Positions 18,314 to 27,084 of a stretch of DNA of 64,000 nt are shown one piece after another. Made by a program: the position numbers and the translations under genes. Position 1 is the stretch's first letter; each line of letters starts with the position of its first letter. The stretch covers positions 1 to 64,000 of the forward strand of contig NZ_MUNM01000024.1 in the NCBI RefSeq assembly GCF_002286815.1, written 5' to 3'. This DNA is from Pseudomonas sp. PICF141. Its GTDB lineage: Bacteria > Pseudomonadota > Gammaproteobacteria > Pseudomonadales > Pseudomonadaceae. The notes beneath the pieces were generated by a model. The model did not search any database. It was not told where the DNA came from and saw only the letters and a list, made by a program, of their open reading frames with translations.

Positions 18314-21196
18314 TTAAACAGCAGCAGGAACAGGTAACCGGTCACAGTACTCACTGCTGGAAGTAATGGAGTCCAGCGGCATGATGATCGGCTCGGAAGT
18401 TTGTGTGCCACCTATATCGGCCGTATACCAGTACTTGCCAAAAGCTTTCGTACCTGTCACCGGCTGCGCCGCCTTGAAATTATCAGCTTCGCCAACTGCA
18501 CCGAGATTTCCCATGAAAGAGATTTCAGGCTTACCGGTCCGAGCAGGTGTAACTACGAGTTTTACAGCCGCTTTGATGGTATAGGGAGCCGAGGCCTCGG
18601 TACGTAGAATCAAGTCGGTACCTTCGGGGTCTCTGTAGGCAGCAAAATGTACGGTGATTACTTTTCCTATTGGCAAATTGATTAGATCTTCGGGAATCAA
18701 AACCCCCAACTGCCAGGTGGTCGTGGCATTAATCATTGCAAAGCAATCAATTTGATTTTTGAGTTCCGGATTACGCACTTTCACGGCCGGTGCCAGCAAA
18801 TCGATTTTTTTACCACTGACCGTCACAGTTTTCGGACTGGAACTAATTACGTTTTTGTCGATTCCCGATTTCTGGCGCGTCCAGCGGGCCGGCACTGTTG
18901 GGGTCGGTAGCGCGGCGATGATAAGAGCGGAAATGGTGACAGAAAATTCAATGGCAGTGGCGTCACCAAAGGGCGAAAAGTCCCCCACGAGTTGATTATT
19001 AAGATAACACTTGGCCGTTTCACCGGATGTAATGGGCGGATCAGTCAGGGCAAGGGTCACTGTAAATTTACCTGGTTTGTCGCGATCGCCAGGTAGCAGT
19101 TGGTCTGTCGTATTAGAGGCCCCGGTCACCACGGGCAAAGCGAAAGCCGGGTTTGTCAAATCAGGCAATTCCGGATAAATCCCTCCTGAAGGGTAGAGAT
19201 TCGTTGTGAAAAAAAACGCCGGAGAGCGAAATAAGTCCATGCCCCGGACGAGATCAAAATAGACTTTTATTTGTTTATCGCTTTGCGCCGTGCCATAGAT
19301 TTCATTAAGTTGCGAGTAAGTAACAGTGAATGGCACATCCGCATCTGCAAGCGGTTGAGTACCAATTTCCACAAAAATCGTTGGATCGTTCGGATCTTCT
19401 ATAGTTAGAGTGATCTCATCGCCCGGCTCGGCGTTGTCAATGGATGCACGCTCGACAATTGCAGTCAGGCCTGCAATGTTATCAAGATAGATCGTGGTCG
19501 TTGCGTTCGGATCAGTGAACGGCACCAGAGGTGCTTTGTTCAATTTCGGATCAAGTGCAAGCCCCAAAGTCAAAACGGCGGCAGGCGTAGAGCTCGCGCT
19601 TCTGTTGCCAGGAAGGTCTGTCCAGAAATAATGGATCATGACCCGCCCGTTCGGCAGTTTCCGCAGTTCAGTGCTCTGCACCGTAAATGCACCGGTGGCG
19701 TCCACCATGCCTTTGAACACCTGTATGCTCACGCCGGCTGATGTCAAATGAACTTCAAGGTCATCATCGAGCCGACGTAATGGATAACCGACATTCACGG
19801 TGAATTTCAGTTCCGCATTCGCGGGATCTTTCATCCATGCCTCATTAACAAGCCTTTGAGCATCCGCTGGGGCATTGGTAAACGTTGGGGCAGGCGTCGG
19901 AGGATTTTTGATGCGCGACGGATACTTGACCTCGAACGGCGCGGTACGGTCAATATTGAACGTTACGATGTTCGAAGGGTCATCGGTACCGCCGCCGCCC
20001 TTGTAGACAATCAGTTGCACTTGATAAGGAGTCGGCGTGGCCGGCTGCGCGTCCTCGACAAACATATCTGTCGGAACCTTGATCTCAATCGCAGCCGGAT
20101 CACGGCCCGCGATCGGTCCCAGTGGAATAAATCCCTGCAACAACTCTAAGCTGCCAGTCCCTTTCGCAAAGTACACATCTACTTCGTCGGCATCATCTTC
20201 TTCAGTGAAGCGAGCCAACTTGAAAGTTAATTCCCCCGACTCCAGAACACTGATAGCAATAGACTCATCAGCCAACTTGTCGATGTTGACCGATGTAGCC
20301 AAAACACCGAACGGTTCTTGACCGAGACTTTCAGGGCGAGGCCTTGGTTGCCGTACAATCTTTTCTTGAGCTGTCATTTTTATTTCTCCATCGTTAAGGC
20401 CGGACGGGCCACTTTCACCAGGTGTTACTCTGTCAATTTTCACTAAGCCTTTGTTTGACTCCGCAATGAGTCGCCCGCCCCTGAACAATTGGCAAATCAC
20501 AACGGCCGAATCATCATTGAATAAGAGACTTATATGCGACAGAAATGGCACCACATGATCAAATCCGTTTGTTATATCTGCAGCGGAGAGCGGTTTATCC
20601 CAAACACCGTAAGTCCCCGGGACCTCTGGCCCACTGCCGTTGAGACTGCTGTATCCCCGCCAGTGGATTTTTGCAACATCGCCGGGCACAGCGATGTTTA
20701 TAAAAGCGGGAATTACAACCGTGGCGCCATTTGTCAGAGGAGGATCCGTATTGTTATTCAGATAACCCCAAAGTGTGGCATGCCGAAACCGGGGTTCTGC
20801 CAAAGTTAAAGGTGGCCTGTGATCGATGGTCAGTTGTCTTTCCGGTGAAGGGTCATCGGTACCGCCCGAACCTTTCCAGATTTTGTAATACAGGAATGCG
20901 ATGCCGTCAGTTGCCAAGTGTAGTGCTGTCAAATCGAAATACAAGAACGGGACGGTCAGAGGCGCTGGATAAAACTCCGTGTAGAGCCTGCGCTCCACAC
21001 CGTTCTGACGCAATACCACCCACAGTTCATCGTTAGGTACCGGATCAATCCAATACGGAATAACGATACGAGTCCCCATAATCAGAAAGTCGCGGGGAAT
21101 ATGTCCGGTCGGATCGTTGTCGTCGACGCCCTCCACTGAAAGCGGCTTTGCCAATACGCCTGCATTTCGTGATTGATAAAATGTCATCGAGGTCAT
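18314..21196 (-). CDS. Large repeat-containing protein of unknown function (960 aa), possible surface/Ig-like protein
   Basis: The frame begins MTSMTFYQSR (a second ATG lies three codons later) and has no signal peptide or TM helix. The chain looks like several beta-sandwich modules of roughly 120-190 residues. At least two end in the same motif, GGTDDPSPERQLTIDHRPPL near residue 115 and GGGGTDDPSNIVTFNIDRTA near 400. Each is followed by a Pro-rich linker and a new module opening with a polar-to-hydrophobic strand such as TRIVIPYW or ATVVIPAF. AT content is above the neighbouring core genes. It shares strand with the autotransporter 231 bases downstream. The family is not recognised; an adhesin-like or otherwise exported role is a guess. 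Confidence 0.75.
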   Translation of the reverse strand: MTSMTFYQSRNAGVLAKPLSVEGVDDNDPTGHIPRDFLIMGTRIVIPYWIDPVPNDELWVVLRQNGVERRLYTEFYPAPLTVPFLYFDLTALHLATDGIAFLYYKIWKGSGGTDDPSPERQLTIDHRPPLTLAEPRFRHATLWGYLNNNTDPPLTNGATVVIPAFINIAVPGDVAKIHWRGYSSLNGSGPEVPGTYGVWDKPLSAADITNGFDHVVPFLSHISLLFNDDSAVVICQLFRGGRLIAESNKGLVKIDRVTPGESGPSGLNDGEIKMTAQEKIVRQPRPRPESLGQEPFGVLATSVNIDKLADESIAISVLESGELTFKLARFTEEDDADEVDVYFAKGTGSLELLQGFIPLGPIAGRDPAAIEIKVPTDMFVEDAQPATPTPYQVQLIVYKGGGGTDDPSNIVTFNIDRTAPFEVKYPSRIKNPPTPAPTFTNAPADAQRLVNEAWMKDPANAELKFTVNVGYPLRRLDDDLEVHLTSAGVSIQVFKGMVDATGAFTVQSTELRKLPNGRVMIHYFWTDLPGNRSASSTPAAVLTLGLALDPKLNKAPLVPFTDPNATTTIYLDNIAGLTAIVERASIDNAEPGDEITLTIEDPNDPTIFVEIGTQPLADADVPFTVTYSQLNEIYGTAQSDKQIKVYFDLVRGMDLFRSPAFFFTTNLYPSGGIYPELPDLTNPAFALPVVTGASNTTDQLLPGDRDKPGKFTVTLALTDPPITSGETAKCYLNNQLVGDFSPFGDATAIEFSVTISALIIAALPTPTVPARWTRQKSGIDKNVISSSPKTVTVSGKKIDLLAPAVKVRNPELKNQIDCFAMINATTTWQLGVLIPEDLINLPIGKVITVHFAAYRDPEGTDLILRTEASAPYTIKAAVKLVVTPARTGKPEISFMGNLGAVGEADNFKAAQPVTGTKAFGKYWYTADIGGTQTSEPIIMPLDSITSSSEYCDRLPVPAAV

Positions 21197-21399
21197 TCTT
21201 CTATCACCGACTCATACAAAACATTCGAAAGGCTTTTTTTTTAAACTTGCTGTCCAGTCGAGGGAATTAGGCGCGTCAACGTGGTTATTTCCAACTGTCA
21301 GATCTGACAGGTTTTGCTACCGTCTGTCGGATATAGTGACTTTTTACCCTGCAGCCGGAAGCATCTTCACTTGACGCGACCAAAGAGACTGGTGTTAGC

Positions 21400-21413
21400 T
21401 GAAACCGGTTTCA
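21400..21413. promoter_or_regulatory. PtxS operator upstream of ptxS
   Basis: The perfect 14-base palindrome TGAAACCGGTTTCA is the PtxS recognition sequence characterised in P. putida and P. aeruginosa. It ends 21 bases before the ptxS start, where bound repressor would block its own promoter. 2-ketogluconate releases the protein in the characterised systems. Confidence 0.95.
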
Positions 21414-21434
21414 GATAACAAGAAGACTCAGACT

Positions 21435-22460
21435 TTGAACGATTTCTCAGCCGCCCAACGCAGCCGCGTGACCATGCTTGACGTCGCCGAACACGCGGGC
21501 GTGTCCAAGGCCAGCGTCTCGCGGTTCATCGGCGACGACCGCGCCCTGCTCTCCGATGCCATTGCCCTGCGCATCGAGCAGGCGATCAGCGAACTGGGCT
21601 ATCGCCCGAACCAGATGGCCCGCGGCCTAAAACGTGGGCGCACGCGTCTGATCGGCATGCTGGTGGCCGATATCCGTAACCCTTATTCGATTGCCGTGAT
21701 GCACGGGGTGGAAACCGCATGCCGTCAGCACGGTTACAGCCTGGTGGTGTGCAATACCGATCGCGATGATGAGCAAGAGCGTCAACACCTGGCGTTGCTG
21801 CGCTCGTACAACATCGAAGGCCTGATCGTGAACACCCTCGGCCACCACCTGGATGAGTTGCATGAACTTCATCAGGAAATGCCTATGGTGCTGGTGGATC
21901 GCAAGGTCGAGCAGCTCGAGAGCGATCTGGTGGGGCTGGATAATCCGGCCGCTGTCGAGATGGCCATTGCCCACCTTGAAGAACGCGGTTATCGCGATGT
22001 GTTGTTGGTCACCGAACCTTATGACGGCACCAGTTCGCGGATCGAACGGGTCAGCAGTTTCAAGGCGCAGATCGAGCGGCGTCCGGCGCTCTCCGGCGCG
22101 GTAGTTGAAACTGGCGACGATCTGACCGCTCGTTTGAAACATTTTCTGAAGACGCCTGGTCGCGGGCCGAAAGCGCTGTTTTGCGCCAACGGTATCGCCG
22201 CACTGGCCAGCACCCATTCGTTGCGTGAGTTGCAGTGCAACCTGTTCGAGGATGTCGGGCTGATTGCCCTGGATGATCTGGATTGGTATCCGTTGGTGGG
22301 CAGCGGGATTACCGCGCTGGCCCAGCCGACGACCGAGATTGGCGCGAGTGCGTTCGAGTGTTTGCTCAAGCGGCTGCGTGGGGATGACGGGCCGGTGCGG
22401 AACCTGGATTTTTCGGCGCGGTTGATAGTGCGGGGGTCGACTCTTGGAAATCTTCGGTGA
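21435..22460 (+). CDS. ptxS: LacI-family repressor of 2-ketogluconate utilisation
   Basis: The 341-aa regulator has a LacI HTH (VTMLDVAEHAGVSKASVSRF, hinge YRPNQMARGLKRGRT) and a periplasmic-binding-protein-like effector domain. Identity rests on position: it heads the kguE-kguK-kguT-kguD operon, and a perfect PtxS palindrome stands before both it and kguE. PtxS represses the operon and its own gene until 2-ketogluconate binds. The start used is TTG at 21435, about 10 bases behind AAGAAG. A GTG (residue 12) or ATG (residue 14) closer to the HTH is possible but would trim the N-terminal arm. Confidence 0.93.
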   Translation: MNDFSAAQRSRVTMLDVAEHAGVSKASVSRFIGDDRALLSDAIALRIEQAISELGYRPNQMARGLKRGRTRLIGMLVADIRNPYSIAVMHGVETACRQHGYSLVVCNTDRDDEQERQHLALLRSYNIEGLIVNTLGHHLDELHELHQEMPMVLVDRKVEQLESDLVGLDNPAAVEMAIAHLEERGYRDVLLVTEPYDGTSSRIERVSSFKAQIERRPALSGAVVETGDDLTARLKHFLKTPGRGPKALFCANGIAALASTHSLRELQCNLFEDVGLIALDDLDWYPLVGSGITALAQPTTEIGASAFECLLKRLRGDDGPVRNLDFSARLIVRGSTLGNLR

Positions 22461-22469
22461 ATGTTCGGG

Positions 22470-22551
22470 CCTCTTCGCGGGCAAGCCTCGCTCCTACGGG
22501 TCTTGTGAACACCACAGATCCCTGTAGGAGCGAGGCTTGCCCGCGAAGAGT
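22470..22551. repeat. Class A REPIN between ptxS and kguE
   Basis: The arms CCTCTTCGCGGGCAAGCCTC and CCTGTAGGAGCGAGGCTTGC flank the loop TCTTGTGAACACCACAGATC. That loop resembles the loops of the repeats at 26800 and 33718. The element separates ptxS from the second operator, so kguE onwards probably has its own promoter. Confidence 0.9.
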
Positions 22552-22599
22552 CCCCAAAGACCACCCCGCAACTCACATCAATATTTTTTTGACCAAAAA

Positions 22600-22613
22600 T
22601 GAAACCGGTTTCA
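22600..22613. promoter_or_regulatory. PtxS operator upstream of kguE
   Basis: This is a second perfect TGAAACCGGTTTCA, ending 13 bases before the kguE ATG. It implies direct PtxS control of kguEKTD separately from ptxS itself. Confidence 0.95.
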
Positions 22614-22626
22614 GAGGTGAATAACA

Positions 22627-23409
22627 ATGAACAAACCACCCGTTTCCATCAGTCTGTCCAGCTACGGCGCCGACCTCGTCCGCCAACGAGGCCAAGGCAG
22701 TTTTGTCGAGGTTTTGTCCGCCGCCGGCGCCACCCACATTGAATGGCGCGAAGAGCTGCTGACGCTCGAAGACCCTGCGCATTTGGCTGCTGCCACGCAA
22801 TCCCGGGGCCTGGAAAGTGTGTATTCCTCACCGATGGAATTGTGGCTGGCCGGGCAGTCGGCCCCCAATCCTGAACTGGTCCCGACCCTGAAGCGAGCCG
22901 AGTCATTCGGCGCCCAATGGCTGAAAGTCTCCCTGGGCTATTTCACCGACAACAACGATCTGCAAACGCTGGCGCTGCAGTTGCAACAGAGCGCGGTGCA
23001 GTTGCTGGTGGAGAACGATCAGACCTTGCACGGTGGCCGCATCGAACCGTTCCAGCGCTTCTTCGCCGAAGTGGAACAGCACGAGCTGCCGATCAAAATG
23101 ACTTTCGATATCGGCAACTGGCAATGGCAGGATCAGTCCGCCACCAACGCCGCACGGCTGCTTGGTCGATACGTCGGCTATGTGCATTGCAAAGCCGTGG
23201 CGCGCCGGGCCGACGGCAAACGGGTCGCGGTGCCGCCGGCCGCCAGCGACTTGCGTCTGTGGAGCCAACTGCTGCAGCACATGGATCAAGGCGTGATGCG
23301 CGCGGCGGAGTATCCGCTGCAAGGCGATGATCTGGTGCAGTTGACCACCGAGCACGTCGCCACCCTCGCCCGCCTCGGTCAATCCCGTCTGGAGCCCGCT
23401 CATGTCTGA
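22627..23409 (+). CDS. kguE: KguE, 2-ketogluconate operon epimerase-like protein
   Basis: The 260-aa protein has the xylose-isomerase-like TIM-barrel (AP-endonuclease 2) fold. Metal/substrate residues are suggested by [21 protein letters not shown] and [11 protein letters not shown], with VGYVHCKAV in a later strand. It is the first gene of kguEKTD. Its exact reaction in 2-ketogluconate catabolism is not settled; epimerase is the assigned name. The start ATG follows AGAGGTGA. Its stop overlaps the kguK start (ATGTCTGA). Confidence 0.9.
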   Translation: MNKPPVSISLSSYGADLVRQRGQGSFVEVLSAAGATHIEWREELLTLEDPAHLAAATQSRGLESVYSSPMELWLAGQSAPNPELVPTLKRAESFGAQWLKVSLGYFTDNNDLQTLALQLQQSAVQLLVENDQTLHGGRIEPFQRFFAEVEQHELPIKMTFDIGNWQWQDQSATNAARLLGRYVGYVHCKAVARRADGKRVAVPPAASDLRLWSQLLQHMDQGVMRAAEYPLQGDDLVQLTTEHVATLARLGQSRLEPAHV

Positions 23410-24388
23410 GATCGATATTCTGTCGTTCGGTGAAACCATGGCGATGTTCGTCGCCGAACAGAACGGAGATCTGGCTGACGTAGGCCAGTTCCACAAACGC
23501 ATTGCCGGAGCCGACAGTAATGTCGCCATTGGTTTGTCGCGGTTGGGGTTTAACGTCACCTGGCTGAGCCGGGTTGGCGCGGACTCGTTGGGTCGGTTCG
23601 TGATCGATACGCTGGAGAAAGAAGGCCTGGATTGCAGCCACGTTGAGATTGACCCGGCGCACCCTACCGGTTTTCAGCTCAAGTCCCGTAGCGACGATGG
23701 CAGCGATCCGGTTGTCGAGTACTTCCGGCGCGGCTCGGCGGCCAGTCATTTGTCGGTACAGACCATTGCACCGCAACTGCTCGAGGCCAGGCACTTGCAC
23801 GCCACGGGCATTCCCCCGGCGCTGTCTGCGTCGGCCCGGGAAATGTCTTTGGAGCTGATGACCCGCATGCGCAATGCCGGGCGCAGCGTGTCGTTCGACC
23901 CCAACCTGCGCCCGAGTCTATGGGCCAGCGAACAACAGATGATCGGCGAGATCAACCGTCTCGCCGCCCTCGCCCATTGGGTGCTGCCGGGTTTGAGCGA
24001 AGGACGTTTACTGACCGGCTTCGAAGCCCCCGCCGACATTGCGGCGTTTTATCTCGACCAAGGCGCTGAAGCCGTGGCGATCAAACTCGGGCCGGCCGGT
24101 GCGTATTACCGAACCCATCTGAATGAAGGCTTCGTTGCAGGCGTGCCGGTGGCAACGGTGGTCGATACGGTCGGCGCCGGTGACGGGTTTGCCGTCGGCC
24201 TGATCAGCGCCCTGCTGGAAAACCACAGCGTTGCCCAAGCGGTGCAACGTGCCAACTGGATCGGTAGCCGCGCGGTGCAGAGCCGTGGGGATATGGAGGG
24301 ATTGCCGACCCGAGCTGAAATGGACGCTGAATTTGAGGCCGCCTTCGCGGGCAAGCCTCGCGCCTACAGGTCTTGCGCGGTCCCGTAG
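23402..24388 (+). CDS. kguK: 2-ketogluconate kinase (PfkB family)
   Basis: The 328-aa ribokinase-type sugar kinase phosphorylates 2-ketogluconate to 2-keto-6-phosphogluconate. Visible PfkB signatures are [15 protein letters not shown] near the N-terminus and the ATP/catalytic motif [20 protein letters not shown] with the catalytic Asp (GAGD). The start overlaps kguE by 8 bases, showing translational coupling. The last 16 or so codons ([16 protein letters not shown]) are supplied by a class A REPIN at 24341-24414, and the stop codon TAG lies inside the second REP arm. The native C-terminus has evidently been replaced or extended by the repeat. Confidence 0.95.
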   Translation: MSEIDILSFGETMAMFVAEQNGDLADVGQFHKRIAGADSNVAIGLSRLGFNVTWLSRVGADSLGRFVIDTLEKEGLDCSHVEIDPAHPTGFQLKSRSDDGSDPVVEYFRRGSAASHLSVQTIAPQLLEARHLHATGIPPALSASAREMSLELMTRMRNAGRSVSFDPNLRPSLWASEQQMIGEINRLAALAHWVLPGLSEGRLLTGFEAPADIAAFYLDQGAEAVAIKLGPAGAYYRTHLNEGFVAGVPVATVVDTVGAGDGFAVGLISALLENHSVAQAVQRANWIGSRAVQSRGDMEGLPTRAEMDAEFEAAFAGKPRAYRSCAVP

Positions 24389-24414
24389 GAACGAGGCTTG
24401 CCCGCGAAGAGGCC
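24341..24414. repeat. Class A REPIN overlapping the 3' end of kguK
   Basis: The first arm GCCTTCGCGGGCAAGCCTCG begins inside the kguK coding sequence. The second arm CCCGTAGGAACGAGGCTTGC contains the kguK stop codon. It is one of the few repeats here that is partly translated. Because it sits inside the operon, it may also stabilise the upstream mRNA. Confidence 0.9.
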
Positions 24415-24489
24415 ATAACAGTCACTGCAAAAAGTTGATTCACCCCCGTTACCTGCTGCGACAAAAACAACAAGCTCAGGAGCATCACT

Positions 24490-25776
24490 ATGAAAACCGC
24501 AACACTGGCCACCCGCCGCTGGTGGTACATCATGCCGATCGTGTTCATCACCTACAGCCTGGCGTATCTGGACCGCGCCAATTATGGATTTGCCGCCGCC
24601 TCCGGAATGGCGGCGGACCTGATGATTACCCCCGGGCTGTCGTCCCTGCTCGGCGCGCTGTTCTTCCTTGGTTATTTTTTCTTCCAGATTCCGGGCGCGA
24701 TCTATGCCCAGAAGCACAGCGTGAAGAAGCTGATTTTCATCAGCCTGATCCTCTGGGGCAGCCTGGCGACCTTGACTGGCGTTGTCTCCAACGCCTACTG
24801 GCTGATCGTGATTCGCTTCATGCTTGGCGTGGTCGAAGCGGCCGTGATGCCGGCGATGCTGGTGTACCTGTGTCATTGGTTCACCCGTGCCGAACGTTCG
24901 CGCGCCAATACTTTCCTGATCCTTGGTAACCCGGTGACCATGCTCTGGATGTCGGTGGTCTCAGGCTACCTGATCGAGCATTTCAGCTGGCGCTGGATGT
25001 TCATCATCGAAGGCTTGCCGGCGGTGCTGTGGGCGTTTATCTGGTGGCGGCTGGCCGATGATCGTCCGGCCCAGGCCAAGTGGCTGAGCGAGCAGGAAAA
25101 GCAGGATCTGGAAAGCGCCCTGGCCGCCGAACAGGTTGGCATCAAAGCGGTGAAAAACTACGCCGAAGCCTTCCGCTCGCCAAAAGTGATCATCCTTGCC
25201 TTGCAGTTTTTCTGCTGGAGCATCGGCGTCTACGGTTTCGTGTTGTGGCTGCCATCGATTCTCAAGGCCGGCGCGCAGATGGACATGATCGAAGCCGGTT
25301 GGCTGTCGGCGTTGCCCTACCTGGCCGCAGTGATCGGCATGCTGCTGGTATCCTGGGGCTCGGACAAGCTGCAAAAACGCAAGCGCTTCGTCTGGCCACC
25401 GCTGTTGATCGCCTCGATTGCGTTCTATGGCTCCTACGTTTTGGGCGCGGAACATTTCTGGTGGTCCTACACGCTGCTGGTGATCGCCGGCGCCTGCATG
25501 TACGCCCCGTACGGGCCGTTTTTTGCCATCGTCCCGGAAATCCTCCCGGCCAACGTCGCCGGTGGGGCCATGGCGTTGATCAACAGCATGGGCGCACTCG
25601 GTTCGTTTGGTGGCTCTTATCTGGTGGGTTACCTGAACAGCTCCACCGGATCGCCCGGCGCTTCCTATTTGCTGATGAGCGGCGCGTTGCTGCTGTCAGT
25701 GGTGCTGACGATTTTCCTCAAGCCCGGTGCCAGTGACCGGGTCGCTGTGCGCCGGCCGATGGCGGCTCATTCCTGA
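24490..25776 (+). CDS. kguT: 2-ketogluconate MFS transporter
   Basis: The 428-aa, 12-helix permease belongs to the anion:cation symporter family of the MFS. It opens with the family-typical RRWWYIMPIVFITYSLAYLD RANYGFA block and has the loop 2-3 motif and a central cytoplasmic loop (about 195-230). Its place between kguK and kguD assigns 2-ketogluconate uptake. The start at 24490 follows a spacer of 101 bases containing the tail of the kguK REPIN. Confidence 0.93.
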   Translation: MKTATLATRRWWYIMPIVFITYSLAYLDRANYGFAAASGMAADLMITPGLSSLLGALFFLGYFFFQIPGAIYAQKHSVKKLIFISLILWGSLATLTGVVSNAYWLIVIRFMLGVVEAAVMPAMLVYLCHWFTRAERSRANTFLILGNPVTMLWMSVVSGYLIEHFSWRWMFIIEGLPAVLWAFIWWRLADDRPAQAKWLSEQEKQDLESALAAEQVGIKAVKNYAEAFRSPKVIILALQFFCWSIGVYGFVLWLPSILKAGAQMDMIEAGWLSALPYLAAVIGMLLVSWGSDKLQKRKRFVWPPLLIASIAFYGSYVLGAEHFWWSYTLLVIAGACMYAPYGPFFAIVPEILPANVAGGAMALINSMGALGSFGGSYLVGYLNSSTGSPGASYLLMSGALLLSVVLTIFLKPGASDRVAVRRPMAAHS

Positions 25777-26775
25777 ATGGATGTTGATATGACGACGATG
25801 AAAAAACAGGTTGTGCTGTACAAGAAACTCTCGCCGCTGCTGATGGCTCGCCTGCATGAGCAGACCGAGGTGACGCTGATCGACAATCTCGACGCCGAGG
25901 GGCTGGCAAAGCTGCGCCAGGTCCTGCCCCACGCTCAAGGTCTGCTTGGCGCCAGTCTGAAACTGGATGCCGGGTTACTGGATCTGGCGCCGAACCTGGA
26001 AGCCATTGCCAGCGTGTCCGTCGGTGTCGACAACTACGACATCGACTACCTGACCGAGCGGCGAATTCTGCTCAGCAACACCCCCGATGTGTTAACTGAA
26101 ACCACCGCCGACACCGGTTTCGCGCTGATCCTGGCCACCGCCCGGCGCGTAGTCGAATTGGCGAACATGGTTCGTGCCGGCCAGTGGAACCGCAACATCG
26201 GTCCGACGCAATTCGGCAGCGATGTACACGGCAAGACGCTGGGCATTATTGGCATGGGGCGGATTGGTGAAGCCTTGGCGCAACGTGGGCATTTCGGTTT
26301 TGGCATGCCGGTTTTGTATCACAGCCATTCGCCGAAACCGGCGGTGGAGCAGCGTTTCAACGCGCAATACCGCAGCCTGAGGGATCTGCTGCAACAGGCC
26401 GATTTCGTTTGCCTGACGTTGCCACTGACCGCTGAAACCGAAGGGTTGATTGGCGCTGAACAGTTCGCCCTGATGCGTCCCGAGACGATCTTCATCAACA
26501 TTTCCCGAGGCAAGGTGGTGGATGAGGCGGCGCTGATCGAGGCGTTGCAGCACAAGCGGATTCGCGCGGCGGGGCTGGATGTGTTCGAACGTGAGCCACT
26601 GGGGAATGACTCGCCGTTGTTGCAGTTGAACAACGTGGTGGCGACGCCGCACATCGGGTCGGCGACGCATGAGACGCGGGAGGCGATGGCCCGGTGTGCG
26701 GTGGATAATCTATTGGCGGCGTTGGCTGGGGAGCGGCCGGTTAATCTGGTGAATGCCGGGGCGTGGAAGGGCTGA
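25777..26775 (+). CDS. kguD: 2-keto-6-phosphogluconate reductase (D-2-hydroxyacid dehydrogenase family)
   Basis: The 332-aa enzyme reduces 2-keto-6-phosphogluconate to 6-phosphogluconate. The Rossmann motif GKTLGIIGMGRIGEAL lies near residue 150. The catalytic triad is Arg in NISRGKVVDEAAL, Glu in DVFEREPL and His in ATPHIGSATHET. The ATG at 25777 immediately follows the kguT stop (TGAATG), suggesting coupling; an ATG four codons later (MTTMKKQ) is an alternative. The 3' end of this gene and the spacer behind it are duplicated at 33665-33830. Confidence 0.95.
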   Translation: MDVDMTTMKKQVVLYKKLSPLLMARLHEQTEVTLIDNLDAEGLAKLRQVLPHAQGLLGASLKLDAGLLDLAPNLEAIASVSVGVDNYDIDYLTERRILLSNTPDVLTETTADTGFALILATARRVVELANMVRAGQWNRNIGPTQFGSDVHGKTLGIIGMGRIGEALAQRGHFGFGMPVLYHSHSPKPAVEQRFNAQYRSLRDLLQQADFVCLTLPLTAETEGLIGAEQFALMRPETIFINISRGKVVDEAALIEALQHKRIRAAGLDVFEREPLGNDSPLLQLNNVVATPHIGSATHETREAMARCAVDNLLAALAGERPVNLVNAGAWKG

Positions 26776-26912
26776 GAACATTTGGCGTCTGTGAGTCAGT
26801 CTTCGCGGGCAAGCCTCGCTCCTACAGGGTTTTGTGAACGCCAAAAATCCCCTGTAGGAGCGAGGCTTGCCCGCGAAGAGTCCATCAAATTCAACACAAA
26901 TCGATCAGGCCC
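26746..26912 (+). repeat. Left copy of the 167-bp flanking direct repeat of the island
   Basis: This stretch covers the last codons of kguD, the spacer with a class A REPIN (26800-26880) and the tail ATCAAATTCAACACAAATCG plus ATCAGGCCC. The same order recurs at 33665-33830, where TCAGGCCC is the end of the aruH gene. Here that aruH-derived end is followed by unrelated island DNA. The REPIN loop TTTTGTGAACGCCAAAAATC is the reverse complement of the loop in the right copy. The 309-base spacer 26776-27084 otherwise contains only a frameshifted small gene. Confidence 0.88.
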
Positions 26913-26917
26913 TTTTA

Positions 26918-27078
26918 TCAGAAGGCAGGTAAATCGCCGCGCACCAAACGCGCAAGGGTCCGCTCGATGTCGCACAGGTGCGCATACGCAAGGTTTGCAC
27001 CGCTTGGCGCATGGCCTCGTTCAAAGGCATGCGGCAGCCCGGTTCGATAGCAACCCGCGTCACCTTTCGGTTATCCAT
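26918..27078 (-). pseudogene. Frameshifted small gene at the end of the island operon
   Basis: An ATG at 27078 opens MDNRKVTRVAIEPGCRMPLN then EAMRQAVQ, and the -1 frame continues NLAYAHLCDIERTLARLVRG then DLPAF and a TGA at 26918. Joined, the two halves give a plausible protein of about 54 residues. Unshifted, the frame drifts into Cys- and Trp-rich sequence and stops within the flanking repeat. The ATG lies 7 bases past the stop of the PRPP-synthetase-like gene, so it would be the last gene of the operon. The family is not recognised. A real lesion and a sequencing error are both possible. Confidence 0.45.
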
Positions 27079-27084
27079 TTAAAG

